64,000 nt of DNA. Origin: Dasyornis broadbenti (taxonomy: Eukaryota > Chordata > Aves > Passeriformes > Dasyornithidae). Location: assembly GCA_013397935.1 (NCBI GenBank), contig VZRN01005622.1, positions 186,001 to 250,000 of the forward strand, read 5' to 3'. Every line of letters begins with the position of its first letter. The stretch's first letter is position 1. Below, in pieces: positions 36,976 to 48,962 of the stretch. Under the pieces are notes generated by a model. It was not told where the DNA came from. It ran no database searches and worked only from the letters and a program-made list of their open reading frames with translations. A program made the position numbers and the translations under genes.

Positions 36976-39297
36976 TGAAATGTTTGGAGACAGAAGGGGA
37001 GATCCAAGCCAAGGCTGTGGCGCTGAGGCCATTTTGTTTCTGGTCTTTTATCCTAAAACAACCCTCTCTACTCAGCACCTGGGATTTTAGTGAGAATTTA
37101 GGAGTTGGCTCTGGTGCGCGGTAGTCCTCAAAGCACTCATTCCCATGCACCAAAATCGAGTTTTCCTCTCCTCAGAGCTAAGAGCACGCAGACCCAATGC
37201 CTGGGGGATTTCAGGGTAATTGTTTCTTGTATCTGTTTTAAGTGCAGATAGTTCACCTTGCTTCCAGGTTTCCCTCCACAATCAGCACACGGAGAGGCAA
37301 GGCAGGCACTTCCCACAGGATCCCCGAGATCCCTGTGCCAGCCCTGAGCCAGCACTCGGGCACTAAATGGACCAGGTCTGGTTTTGTGTGCAGCTCCTGG
37401 ATGAAGAAACATCACCCTGATTGCCCTGCCCCGAGTAATTTGTGCTCATGGATTAAGTGTCAAGATTTAAAAAATCACACTTTAAATCATCATGTCGCAG
37501 CCCCAGTGAGGAGGGTGAAACTACAGCTTAACATTTGCTTCTCCACTGATTAGTCACTGTAAATATATTCAAGCAATTGTGTTTCAGTGTAGCGGGTAAA
37601 TGACTTTTTTTCTCAGGGGAGCCATATAGCTGTGGAACAACTTTATAATGTGAGATAAACTTCTGACACACCAGCCATAGATGGGGTTTTGACATTTAAG
37701 CACTTCCCTGGATTCTGGGTGTCATGTTAAATAGAATACATTTTCTCTGGTGAAATAGACCTGTAAGACAGAAATAGGTTGCACATTGTATAAACAGGGA
37801 GGATAAAGTTTTTCCTGTTTTACTACCTTGTAAAAAGAGAAATGTAACTGCCCAGACTCCTGTGGCACAGGTTGGGAGAAAACATCCAGACATTTTATCT
37901 TTTCTTCTGTAACTAGTTTATGCCTACTGGTACATGACATCTAACAAATCTGATCTTTTAAAATCTTTTACTTAATGTGTTTATACTGGTTCCTTTTCCA
38001 CACAGTCGTTTAGGATGAGCACCAGCCACATCTATGACAAAATTAATACTTGTTAATACTTAGTAATTTTTTTATTTTGGGTACTTATCTCTCTGACCTT
38101 AGTAAATACCTACAACACTATATAATAAGCATTACAAGCATTTTGGGGACCTTTTTTCTTCCTGTCCAGCATTGTGTTGTGAAAGAACACCCCTGGCAGA
38201 GTATTCAAACTCCTGCTTTCTGTATTAGGAGACATTTCATTCTTCATTTTGTTAAGATGTCATTAGGGCCTGATCACCTAAATGGGAAATTTTTCAAGGC
38301 TGTAAAATTTCTTGTTCCTGTGTTCTTTCAGGGGAGCAAGTAGTCAATGTAAACAAATCTTTCTTATTGACCTCACAACAAGAGTTGTCTCAGATATAAT
38401 TTCAATGCTTGGATTCTCTGTTAAGAAACTGAATTATGGAAAACAGATTCTCTACATGATAGTCTTCAAGAAGGTGGACACAAAGGATAATAGGGTAAAA
38501 AAGGCCATAATTAAGTCTGTAAGGGTTGTGTTACTAAAGAGGACAATTTTCTGGGGCATTCACATTTGTCTGTTGGAGAGAGCCGTACTAAGATGCCTCT
38601 TTGGTTCTTTTGAAGTTCAGAATAGTGAAATTCTAGATAAAAGTTTTCAAAATGATCTTCGTTTATAATCTGATTATTTAACACTCAACTATCCACACTG
38701 GTTACTCATGGGCATACACTGAATGCCAATACATCAGTGTTACAAATAACAAGTCCAGTGAACTCAAAACGTACTACTTGGGATCAACTGGCATTGAAAC
38801 CATCATAAAAATTAATAGGAATGAAAAAATAAAGCCTTGCTGTAACTGGATCCTAAATACATTTAACTTTCTTAGATGTATTTGACAAAAGATCCAGTAC
38901 ACACTTGAAAAACATCAAGTTTCTTAAACCTTAAGGATCAGGATTTCCTGTGGCTCAGTAATAAATCTCAACATTTCTGTTTCTATATTGTTGTGCATTA
39001 AGTCATTGTAGAGTATCTAAAAAAGTTTCTGCAAATGTAGCAGTGGATTGGCAATTTCAACATCCATGGACTGCCAGTGACTCATTGCCCTGCACTCTGC
39101 AGCAAGCAACTTTCAGCCACAGTGTATTAGCACGAGGACAAATTACAGTCATTATTCCTTCATCTTCACACTATAGCATCACCCCAGTGATAAGATCTAC
39201 TTTTGGTTCAATAAGAAGGTTGTCGGAAACCACGCATTTTCTGCTCCCTGGAGAAAGACTTTCACTTCCACTTGGAATCGATCAAAAATATGACCTA
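36976..39297. other. AT-rich non-coding stretch
   Basis: No gene is recognised. The plus-strand frame at 38312-38668 (118 codons) has a basic, hydrophobic composition but no domain I know, and it is not preceded by a clear splice acceptor. Treat it as chance. Confidence 0.55.
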
Positions 39298-39460
39298 TCA
39301 CAGAATCACAGAATATACTCAGTTGGAAGGAACTCATGAGGATCACCAAGTCCAGCTGCTGGCCCTGCACAGGACACCCCAAGTACCACACCGTGTGCCT
39401 GAGAGCACTGTCCAAACACTTCTTGAGCTCAGACAGGCTTGGTGCTGTACCCTCTTCTGT
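39298..39460 (-). mobile_element. CR1 LINE 3'-end fragment, minus strand
   Basis: The plus strand begins with TCACAGAA twice in tandem (39298-39313), the reverse complement of the ATTCTGTG terminus of avian CR1 LINEs. It continues with words typical of songbird CR1 3' ends: AGTTGGAAGGAACTC, GGATCACCAAGTCCAGCT, TGGCCCTGCACAGGACACCCC in part, TGTGCCTGAGAGC, TGTCCAAACACTTCTTGA and AGGCTTGGTGCTGT. CR1 elements are normally 5'-truncated, carry no poly(A) tail and make no clear target-site duplication; this copy fits, keeping only about 165 bases. It holds no coding capacity for reverse transcriptase. Several differences from the family wording I recall suggest an old, inactive copy. The subfamily (CR1-J or CR1-E type) needs a library search. 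Confidence 0.93.
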
Positions 39461-42400
39461 GATTTCTTTTTTTTTTAAATTTTCAAGGAGATTGACCATG
39501 ACCTACTAAGACAAACTTATCTTTCCCACACGTAGGAAAATAATATTCTTGTTGAGATGATAATTATATTTCAGTACTCTAAATCATGGTTGTTGCTTAT
39601 CTTTTTGCTCAGCTAAACTTTGGTGAAGTGGTTCCTGATCTGGGGTGTCACTGCTGCTGGTGGTGGGAGGTGCCACATCCTGGATATTGCAGTCACTGGC
39701 CTGAGCTCCTGGTGGCGCATCTTGGGTGCTGCTGACACTTGGAAAACCAATTCTGATCCCAAAAAGACAAAAAGAAACTTATGCTAAAGCTTTGCTGAGG
39801 TAAAACCCTCTATGAAATAGAAGAATTTGGCCTTTTTGTTTTTTATTACTGTGATAACCATAAAGCCCTTAAAATATTAATGTCTGGCTTAACTGACGTA
39901 AGTTACACGGAATTGTAACATCATCTGCTCTTCACCATTGCTGCAGCAGAAGTCAAGGAGAACCAACAGCTGAGGAAAAGTGTGTGGGTTTAATACCTGC
40001 AGCCATGTGTGGAACCTCTCTGGTTTCTCAACTCCCAGCCAGGGACTCAGTTTGAGAACATTTTGTAGGACTTATTCCATGAAGGCAGGTGTTATCAGGC
40101 ATTGCCTTTTGCTTTAACCTTTTTGTTGATTCACCAGATCTGGCTCTCTTGGCTGTCACGAAAATCTGGAACACTTTGCCTGGCAAAAAAAAATGAACTG
40201 GCAGCAGAGAGCTGCAAAGAAATGTCACTTTGTGAAAGTAACAGAGTGGCAAAGGTTTTGCTTTGCAGCTCCCACTCAAGTTGAGCAGAAAAATGTATTT
40301 TCAAGTGAAGTTATTAAAACAGAGTATTGGTATAACCAAATGCTGAAATGAATTAATTTTGTGACCTTGACAGAAAAAAACCAAACAAGCAAAGAATTCT
40401 CCCAACACAAATACCACTGAATCAGTGGTGGTTCAGTTCCCTACATTTAGTCTGGGTCCAAATTCTGCTCATGAGTGGATGATGATGTTCCACCTCAATC
40501 CTTCAAAAATTTCCAGGGAAAATATAAGAGCTTATTGAGGTTCTGTGTTAAGGTCTGGTCTGTGGATCCTGAAGCCCTTGGAGCAATTCCTACATGCAGT
40601 TTTCCCGACTTCCAAATTTGCCCAAATTTCACTTCAGCTGAGTGTTTATGCTTTACAATGGAGACAAAGCTGAATATACACCAGAGCAACCTTAATATAG
40701 TCACTTTCAGCATAATTCCTTTTTAAAAAATATGGAAGATAGGCTGTGGAAAAAAGAGATTTATATTAAATGGGTTTTAAATGAGGAATAAAAAGTCATT
40801 ACTTAGCACCAGTTAAAACTCTTAAATAATAATTATATCTCTGTTATTCAAGATTTTGCTAGACTGCAAAAGCAAAGAGCATCATCACTTTTGTAACCAA
40901 AAAAAAATCCTTGCTCACAGAAATGAAAGAGAAAACAACTTTCATTATGCAACATATTTTATATTAAAACAGATCATTTTAGAGGTTTTTCCCACTCACT
41001 GCATTTGCCAATATTTGCCCTTCCTGTATGCCCCAGATAAAGAGCCACAGCTCTTTAGAAGACATTTTGTGTAATAAATGTTACTTGTTTTGTTTTTCTT
41101 TACTCCATGTAGTGCTAATTCTATTTTTCTCCCGTTTTCCGTTGGTCTAATGCCTGCTTATACTTTTCTGGGGAAAAAAAAAATTACTTGAACACCAGAA
41201 GTCCAACTATAGCTTAAATCCCATGAGGATACATCTATACCTGTAGGAAGCAGACAGAAGGAAGCTGCTTCTTTAAAACTGATTTAGCAGTGCAGCAGCT
41301 GAAAACATCCACCCAGGTGGAACCGAGTTCTCTAAAGGTTTTGTGTTATGACTTTTCTGGTCAATCCTTTTAGAGGGATATCTTATTCTGGAGAGTGGCA
41401 CAACTCAAATTTGTGGAAGACGAAAAGGCAATAAACTACTGCCATAAACTCAAAAGGGAATAAATGTTTTTAAAATTTTGGTATAAATAAAATTTATTCT
41501 ATCAATTTGATGGTTGCAGGCATGTGTGTCTTGCTTCATGCACTAAATAGATATAAAAAATTTCTTCAGCTATGTTTCAATGATTAAAGACATTTCTTCT
41601 GAAGCTTTTAATCTAAGCACATGTGTGTCCATCTCCATCTTACCCTGAGTGAACACTGATTGAGATTCATTTGCATGAAATTTAGGAAGAGGAGCAAATT
41701 TGCAGTTGACTAAATATGCGACATAACCATCATGAAATAAAATAAAATATACCTACTTCAGAACAAGAATATGGCTTTGAGTCTGAACCTGTAATGAATT
41801 TTGAGAGACTTTTTAGCTCCCTGACACAGGTGCAGATAGAGATTTTTTATATTTTGTTCGGGCCATAAGACTTTGATACGTCTCTTTTTTAGGAATGTTG
41901 ATGTTGAAAACTTTGATGTTTCCTTGAGCAGAAAAGTTCTATTTTTGTTAGGGCAGAGGTAGGAAGTGAATATTGCAGTGTAAGTCTGCCACAAGCACAG
42001 GCTCACTTGGGCAGGCACCCCAGAGAAATGAAATTACATGTTTTCTAGGAAATTCTCTCTTTGTTATGCGAACAGATAAAGGTGTTACCAAATTTAATGC
42101 TCTGTTCTTTATTTTATCCACTTCTTTTTTCATTTCTTTCCTATATTTGGCTGAAATCTTCCTCAAATTACAGAAATTTTATTGGCTTTGACTTTCTTCT
42201 GCTCATTTCCATCTTTGATGGAAAGTCAGAAACTACCTTTCCAACTTTCATCCAAGTTTCATATTCTCCTATCCTATCCCTAAGGCGAACAGATTTATTG
42301 AAGAGCATTTACACAGTTCTGTAGAAACTGTTGACATTTTAAAGGACTTTTGACAGGGTGGGTGATGTCATTTATGGGGTGGATAATCTGGATTTAATAT

Positions 42401-45400
42401 TAAAACAGAAGGCTGTTCCTGAAAGACCTTGGATGTTCTCAGTTGCATAAAGAAATTCAGTAATCAATAGTTTTCAGTGTGCAATTTATAATGTCTAACA
42501 TTAGAGGAGAATGGAGACTGTTGAAAATGTCACCAATTACCCATACAAAGGCTAAATCCTCCAGGAATGAAATCAGAAAACAAATAAGTTTATAACTGTG
42601 CTCTGTCTTCATGGATTCTGATCATATTTTCCCATAACATCAGTGATACATGAGCGGTCTTAAAAATTAGGTAGCTCCAGAAATAAGAAAAGAATAAAAA
42701 GGAATATTAAAATATTTCCCTTCAGATGGGTTTTGAAAGATAGATAATAGTAGAACGATCCAGACAAGGCATAAATGCTTTTATGACACTTGCTCTTTCA
42801 GTCTGATCTAAAGGCTCCCAATATGGGACTGACATTTTTTTGTGGGGGTGTCACGTTCTGAACTCACAAATGAGGAACTCCCTAAACTGCCCTGAGTCTA
42901 CTGAGCATTGTGTGGGGCAGGTGTCAGTCTTGAACAAAGCTCAAAATGCGCAGCGCTCGTTGTGAGACAGGGCCTCAATTCTTGCAGTCAAAGATGTAAG
43001 GAAGTGCAATCCATATTTTATACAAAAGGGAAAATGTGTGATAGTAGAGAGAATTGTTGAAGGACACATAAAAAACTTTATCTTGAAACCAGGTGCAAAG
43101 GTCTATTCTCCTCCCTGCCCAGTTTTTTAGTCATTTCTTCTTCCCCGGTCTTTTTATTATAACAGTGTCTCTTGTTTGGCATATCAAATTATTTTATTTT
43201 CTAAAGGCAAGGGGAAAAATGAGAGAATCTCTTCCTTTTGATTTGATATTTTGGTACTAAGATGAAGATTTCACACAGCCCCTGTGAATAAGCAGCATCA
43301 GGGTCTGGCCAAAGCATTTCCCTTTTGTGGGGAAGTGCTTTGTAGTACAACATCAGCTGGTGGCAGGGAGGGGTGGAAACACAGAGGGAGAAATTCACTG
43401 AACAGCACAGATGCCATTATCATCATAAATGTCTAGAAAAAAAGATATCAGCGTCGGTGGGGCGAGAGAAGGAGAGAGACAGTATGGCGAGAAAAAAAGC
43501 AGCGCTTGTTTTATAACGATTGGGGAAGTTAAAATGGGCCTTACGGTGTGAGAAAAGGGTTTTCTTCTTTCTCATAAAAACAGGAGCTGAAAATCTCTGA
43601 AAATCCTGAAGAGAGCTCAGGGTAACTTGGGCTCTTTCATCTGGGAAGTTAGGGATGTGCTGGAATGTGTGTGTGAATTTCTACAACATGAAATAGCGTC
43701 AACTAATAGCATGCACATTTCCACACCTATGACACCGCTGTTTTAAGAGGTTTCCCCGAAGTTACGCAGCTTCCCATGCTTTGCTTTTGAAGATTCCAAA
43801 TGGAAATATTGTGAACCCAAACCCCTCAGTCCTCACTAGGGTTTGGTGTATCGCTGTTTGTCTCTTTCTCCCTCCGGATCAAATTTATAGTTCAAAAAGT
43901 GGTAGACGCAGACCATCAGACAAAGTACAATTTTCCTATCTTCCCTGTTAAGCAAAAACTCTTCTTTTGGTGTGTCAGAAAAGGGAGCACATCTGCTTGA
44001 ATGCTGAAATTAAATGCTGGTCTTTTAAACTTACATAAAGGCATTGCACAGATTATACTCCCCACAAATGAGTTAGTCGGGATAAGTTTATTTTTTGTCT
44101 TCATTTTGAGGGGATGCATCTGAAGAATAAACCACAGTGAGCTGACTCACCTTGCAGGAAAATATCTTTACTCAGATCTTTTCTATATCATCTAGTATTT
44201 GCAGTTTTTACTGTTCTCATCAAGAGATAGTGAAATGTGATAGAGACAATTGGGAAAGTGGTGTTGTACAGCTGATAATTCAAAGATTTTTCAACCTTGT
44301 TCTCTCCCAGCTCACTGATTTCTTTTTTGCTGGATGTCTGCTCATGACAGGGTCATGATCTTAAGCAGGCAAAGCCGAGGTACAGTGGGATGAAGGAGAT
44401 GCAGTGCAGTGAATGCTAAAAGCTTGGAATTTTGGCAGCAGCATGGTGAAAGGGAAGTACAGCAGTCTGTTCTTATGAAATAATGAAAGCCAGCGAGGTT
44501 AAAAGCAGGAGAGGTACTTCTAAATGGTGTCATTATTTTCTCGTAGGCTCCATGGGTTTTGGGACATATCTTACCTGGTTTATATGTTTTTTTTTCCTAT
44601 TTTCATATGTACTGTTACAAGATGAACACTAGATACGCTGTGTTTAAGGATGAACAAAGTATAGTAACAATATCTGAATTCCTTTAAGGAATTGCTACTT
44701 TCACTTCCTTTTTCATTTTGAAACATGAACTGGTTTTTATATATCCATGATATAGCTTCATTCCTTTTTTTAGGTGATGAAAAATTCTCTGCTGCAAAAA
44801 TTTTCTGAATAATTTTACAAACTGGAAATAAATTTTCTTCCAGTTTTGCTGTGTAACTCAAAGCCTGGGTTTGTATGTTCTCACTTCCATGAAAGCGTGG
44901 TAGCAAATACAGCCTGTCATTGGCAAGAAAGTGTGCATCTGGATTTTGGGATTGAAAATTACCACAGGAAACAGTAACACAGAACTTCTGAGAGCTGGGT
45001 TTGGGTTCCCATCTTTCCGTTGTCTGTGCAAATAGAGCCACGTATAACATACGGATGTCTCCAGATCAACCTCTTGTGCATTCATCCTGCCCATCACCCA
45101 AACCCCCTGATTAAAAATCTATAGCTCATTAAACAAGTAGGGAGGAGTATCTTGCCTTGGAAATATTACTGGCTGTCAGGGTTGCCTCGTTCCAGAGCGC
45201 AGACTTATCTGTAAAACCTGCACACAATTACTTTTTAATGATTTTATCCTGGCTCATTAGGAGAGCAGCTACCACTGAGACTTAAGAGTAATCATGCAGC
45301 TGTACCGGTGGCACACCTACCATGCATCTTGGAGGGGCACATCAGCATTTACTGGACTGAAATTAGAAACTGTAAATGAGACAGAACCCAGACAACACCA

Positions 45401-46094
45401 AGCTTGCAAAATGCCATGTCCATACATTGTATGCTGTAACAACACCAAAGGCTTCCCTGCTGGAATTTTGCTGCCATTCACTTTGCGTAATGTATTGAAG
45501 AAATTTGTTGGATGCTTAGAAATGTTTAGAACAGTACACTTTTAAAATTTTGGATTTGAAGTGTATTGTAAGTTTGGGCTTGCTTGAAAAAGGATCATAA
45601 CGAGTTTTAGATTTGCTGAGTGTATCTGGAGTTCATTCCTGCTTTTCTTTTACCCTGTTCACAACATAAGTCATGCCTTTCCAATCGCCCATGAGAATTT
45701 GGTTTCACACAGCTGGCCTAAGAAACCATAATTTTGGAATTTCTGGTGAGATAAAGCAACTGCATACACATAACTGATATCTAGGGACTTAAAATAATTC
45801 TGTCTTTCTTAGAGAAAGTCAATTTATTGTCTTAACTGTGTTTTCCAGTTCATCTCACCACAGGTTTGTATGTGAATACGTGAAAAGCTCACCAAAACGC
45901 ACACAAAAACACACACAAAACACTGAGGGCAAGTTCACAAATAGGGAGAAATTACCATCTGTCTTTAAAAAATCAAAGACCAAATCCTTGAAAAGAAATT
46001 AAAGGTTTGAGGTAATGCCACCTTCTTTTCATGATGCTGCATTTTGAATCTTTAATTTTTTTACTTTGTCTCTGGGAGAAGCAGAAACATCTTT
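39461..46094. other. AT-rich non-coding stretch
   Basis: No gene is recognised. The longest frame of the window, 156 codons on the minus strand at 44580-45050, lacks any recognisable domain and matches chance expectation for this length and composition. The slightly more CpG-bearing stretches at 42850-42990 and 43441-43560 could be remnants of LTR elements, but I see no LTR ends or primer binding site. Confidence 0.55.
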
Positions 46095-46115
46095 AAAAAG
46101 ACTTTAAGTCTTTTT
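46095..46115. repeat. 21-bp near-perfect palindrome
   Basis: Ten-base arms AAAAAGACTT and AAGTCTTTTT flank a single T. It is a small AT-rich inverted repeat. Its T-run end resembles an RNA polymerase III stop, but no RNA gene is seen upstream. Confidence 0.65.
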
Positions 46116-46161
46116 GGAAGAAAAAGGCCCAACAACATTAGCTTCTGATAAACACAGGAAT

Positions 46162-46238
46162 AAAAAAAAAAAAAATACAAGAATTAGAAGATATGAATTA
46201 GTTTAAACAACCTATCTTTTATTAAAAAAAAAAAAAAA
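46162..46238 (+). repeat. Two poly(A) runs, 14 and 15 bases
   Basis: A14 (46162-46175) and A15 (46224-46238) lie 48 bases apart. The intervening sequence is ordinary AT-rich DNA. Confidence 0.8.
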
Positions 46239-46514
46239 GGTAATAAATTTGTCCTTAAGTGACTCAAACCGTAAATCAAAATGCTGTGAGCAAACCCATG
46301 CAATTATACTTGTTACTTTTAGTAGACATACAATTAATCTGATTGGTCATGTAGAATATATTAACAGCACACTGAAAGATGGTGGCTTTTGAGACTGCTC
46401 TATACCCTAGAAAGTAAGTAGTTGTAATGGATATTATTCCTTATATATTATTTATTATACAAATGTATCTGTAATTTCACCAAAGGTTCTGCAGATTTAA
46501 AATGATTAATACCT

Positions 46515-46560
46515 AAACCCCACATTTTATATCGGCAAAACCCCACATTTTATATCAGCA
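46515..46560. repeat. 23-bp tandem duplication
   Basis: Two adjacent 23-base copies, 46515-46537 and 46538-46560, differ at one position (G at 46534, A at 46557). The core ACATTTTATATC is preceded by AAACCCC. A related word recurs at 59106-59126, with 20 of 21 bases matching the second copy. Confidence 0.85.
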
Positions 46561-46869
46561 AAAACGATAATTTTTTTCTGCTGTAAAGAGATGACCAGAC
46601 TAATGGATGGGGGAAAACTAGTTTTCCCTACAAAGAGTTCATGTATGTTATTAACATGGGAAGGAATAAACCTAATGATGCTCTGAAAGCGGTTGGGGCT
46701 GGTGAACAGAAGTTCCACAAAAATGTCGGAACACAGCTGTGCAGATTTCCCTCTATTTCACATTGCCTTCTAACAAGGGCAACAACGAAATCCTTACATT
46801 TGTATCAAGTTCATGTTATACGTAAAAGTTCTTACATGCCAAGGAGTTTATGTGTTTTGTAGTGCACAG

Positions 46870-47115
46870 AGCTTGAGTGACTACGGTGAAAACTTCTCGC
46901 CTCACTCATCCGACTTCAAAAGACATCCCGAATAACTTTGTGCCGTTTGATGTTGTCACGATGACTCCTGAGCTACGTGGTGACCTAGTGGGGCAGGGCA
47001 GAGGGCGCCTTCATTGCGAGGCACCAGCGACTTCAGCTGCCTCAGCACTGAGTTCAGCGTTTCATTAGTTTGTGCTCTGTGATTCCCGATACTCAATGCA
47101 ATAAGAATGTTTTGT
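46870..47115. promoter_or_regulatory. CpG-richer block with CTCF-like site
   Basis: About 245 bases with noticeably more CpG than the flanks. GGGCAGAGGGCGCCT at 46996-47010 fits the AGRGGGCGC core of the CTCF motif on the plus strand. No exon is recognisable. It could be a small distal regulatory element; this rests on motif reading only. Confidence 0.25.
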
Positions 47116-48120
47116 ACGTGCAGTAGAAGCGTGTTTAGAGCCTTCCTGAAAACCATTTGACAAAGATAGTTTGTGTTCCTTCTGCAAATAAACCTTTATC
47201 AGCAGCAACCTCTTTCCTGTGCCTTGAATGCCCATGGGTAAGTGGGATCAACTAAAGAAAGTCAGGGGCCATTCCTAGATTTCCTAAATATGACCTTTTT
47301 CAGGAGGTGGACAGTGGTGAAAAAACATATTCACTTTTCTTCCTTGTCCTTTCAACAACCAGTCCTTCTGTTTGTTTTATTGGCGGTTCATGCACATTCC
47401 TATATGGTATTTAAAGACCGTATTATAGTATATTTTATTATATTGAATGTTATAGAATGCTTCATTCTTAGACTGGTATCAGTAATGCATTCAAGGGAGA
47501 GTTTACAGTTTCTCTCCCAAGTCTACACCATTTACAATGTCAGAATGGAATACAAAATAAGAGAATGGCTGACCTGTCCTGTAATTTGGTCCCCCACTGG
47601 TCACATCTCTGTATAGAACAATGTGATTTAACTCAGCAAGCGTTATTACATTTTGATTTGGAAATATTTTAAATAACTTTTATTTGAAAATGGCATTTAA
47701 AATTTCTTTTCAATTGGAAAGCTACACTTTTGACCACTCAGGATAGTAGTAGGCAATATATTCTAAATGGAGAGGCAGCTGTAAATGTTTTATCTCTCTT
47801 TCCACTTAGAGTGGTTTCCTCTCTGGCACTGTAAAGCTCTGCTGACTTGACGGGGCTACTGAGAGTCAGAATCTCTGACTGCAGATATATTACTGCACTC
47901 ACAGCTTGAACACCTCTCCAGGGTAGAATTTCAGTTGCATAGAAGGGTTTCAGCTCTTTTTCCTATCTTATCTGTTAAAGAAGATATGTCAGGAAAGATA
48001 ATATACTCAGATAAAAAAAACTAAGACGTTCTTGTGGCCTTTATTTTCCAGTCCTTACAGACACCGCTTTTCCTACAGTGCAACTCAATCTGCTTCTGGA
48101 TTCTTTCTTACTTAAATTCA
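47116..48120. other. AT-rich non-coding stretch
   Basis: A 124-codon plus-strand frame at 47242-47616 carries hydrophobic runs but no recognisable family and no exon context. Nothing else is visible. Confidence 0.55.
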
Positions 48121-48321
48121 TGCTGTGTTTTTGTTTCTTATAGCTGTTTGATGGACTTTCTTGAGGACCACACAGTGGTTTTGAGGATCTGTGCAAATGA
48201 AAATGCTCCCTTCAGACAATTTGTCTGCATTGATTCAGAACTGAATTCTGTAATATCCAGCCTGTCTAAAAGCACCAAAGAGGAAGATCAACTAAAATGT
48301 CAGGAAGTTTTAAGTAGATAA
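48121..48321 (+). other. Candidate terminal exon, unproven
   Basis: A T-rich tract ends in TTATAG, giving a plausible acceptor at 48142-48143. From 48144 the plus-strand frame is open for 58 codons to TAA at 48319-48321, with a charged composition that looks more protein-like than most frames here. AATAAA follows 161 bases after the stop at 48482-48487. A GTG-started extension upstream is not meaningful. I recognise no protein family, and no partner exon is evident. It may be the last exon of an unannotated transcript, an exon relic, or chance. Confidence 0.15.
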
Positions 48322-48944
48322 TTTTTTTTTCCCCAAAAATAACACACAAAAGTTCAGAATGTTAAAAATCAGTGTTAAAAATCGCAGTGGTAGAATGCAA
48401 AAAGAAAAATGGGATTAAATTTCTGTTGGAAAAACTGCGAGGTTATGTATCTTTGGAAGAGGAAATGCAGGTCTAGAGAAAAATAAAGAAATACCACAAG
48501 CAAAAAGAAAACAAACAGAAGCTTAGATACACCTCTTCATAAAAAATGGTAGCTGGTCTCTTTTGATCTGAGAATAAACATTCCCTTTCAAATTCCAGAG
48601 GTTTGAAGGACTTGCCATCCTTATTCCAATTGACCTTGGCACATTTAAGAGCTTAATAACGCAACTGACAAGAAGGTGGATGTTGCATCCTTTATGTTAG
48701 TGAGGGATTGAATTAATGTAGGCTGACGTTTAATATGTTTACTATCACCATCAGCTTAAGAAAATCCTCCTGTAATGTCGACACCTCAAGGTTTTATTTG
48801 CTCCTTTAATGTTGTTCCACACTGGTGGAAGGCTTCCAGTTCAAACTCAGATTGGCGTGTTCAAGGCCACAGATGCTTCAAAGGAAATAACACCTCCCTG
48901 TTTGGAGTCAAACACTGTCTCACACGGAAAAAGACACAGAAAAA

Positions 48945-48962
48945 CCTTGCCCTCTAGTGGCT
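48945..48962 (-). promoter_or_regulatory. CTCF-like motif, minus orientation
   Basis: CCTTGCCCTCTAGTGGCT fits the reverse complement of the vertebrate CTCF core (GCC[A/C]YCTRSTGG) at every core position. Motif match only; occupancy is unknown. Confidence 0.4.

Noticed and set aside
36740..37153. 137-codon minus-strand frame across GC-rich patch 2
   Set aside because: This is the same composition effect, with opposing frames open at once and TGTCCCC minisatellite words inside.
38312..38668. 118-codon frame considered as a retroviral remnant
   Set aside because: No integrase, polymerase or envelope motif, no LTR ends and no primer binding site nearby.
44580..45050. Longest open frame, 156 codons, minus strand
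   Set aside because: It shows no domain, signal or exon context. A hand estimate at about 38% GC gives a stop in roughly every 15 codons, so one such frame in 64 kb is not surprising.
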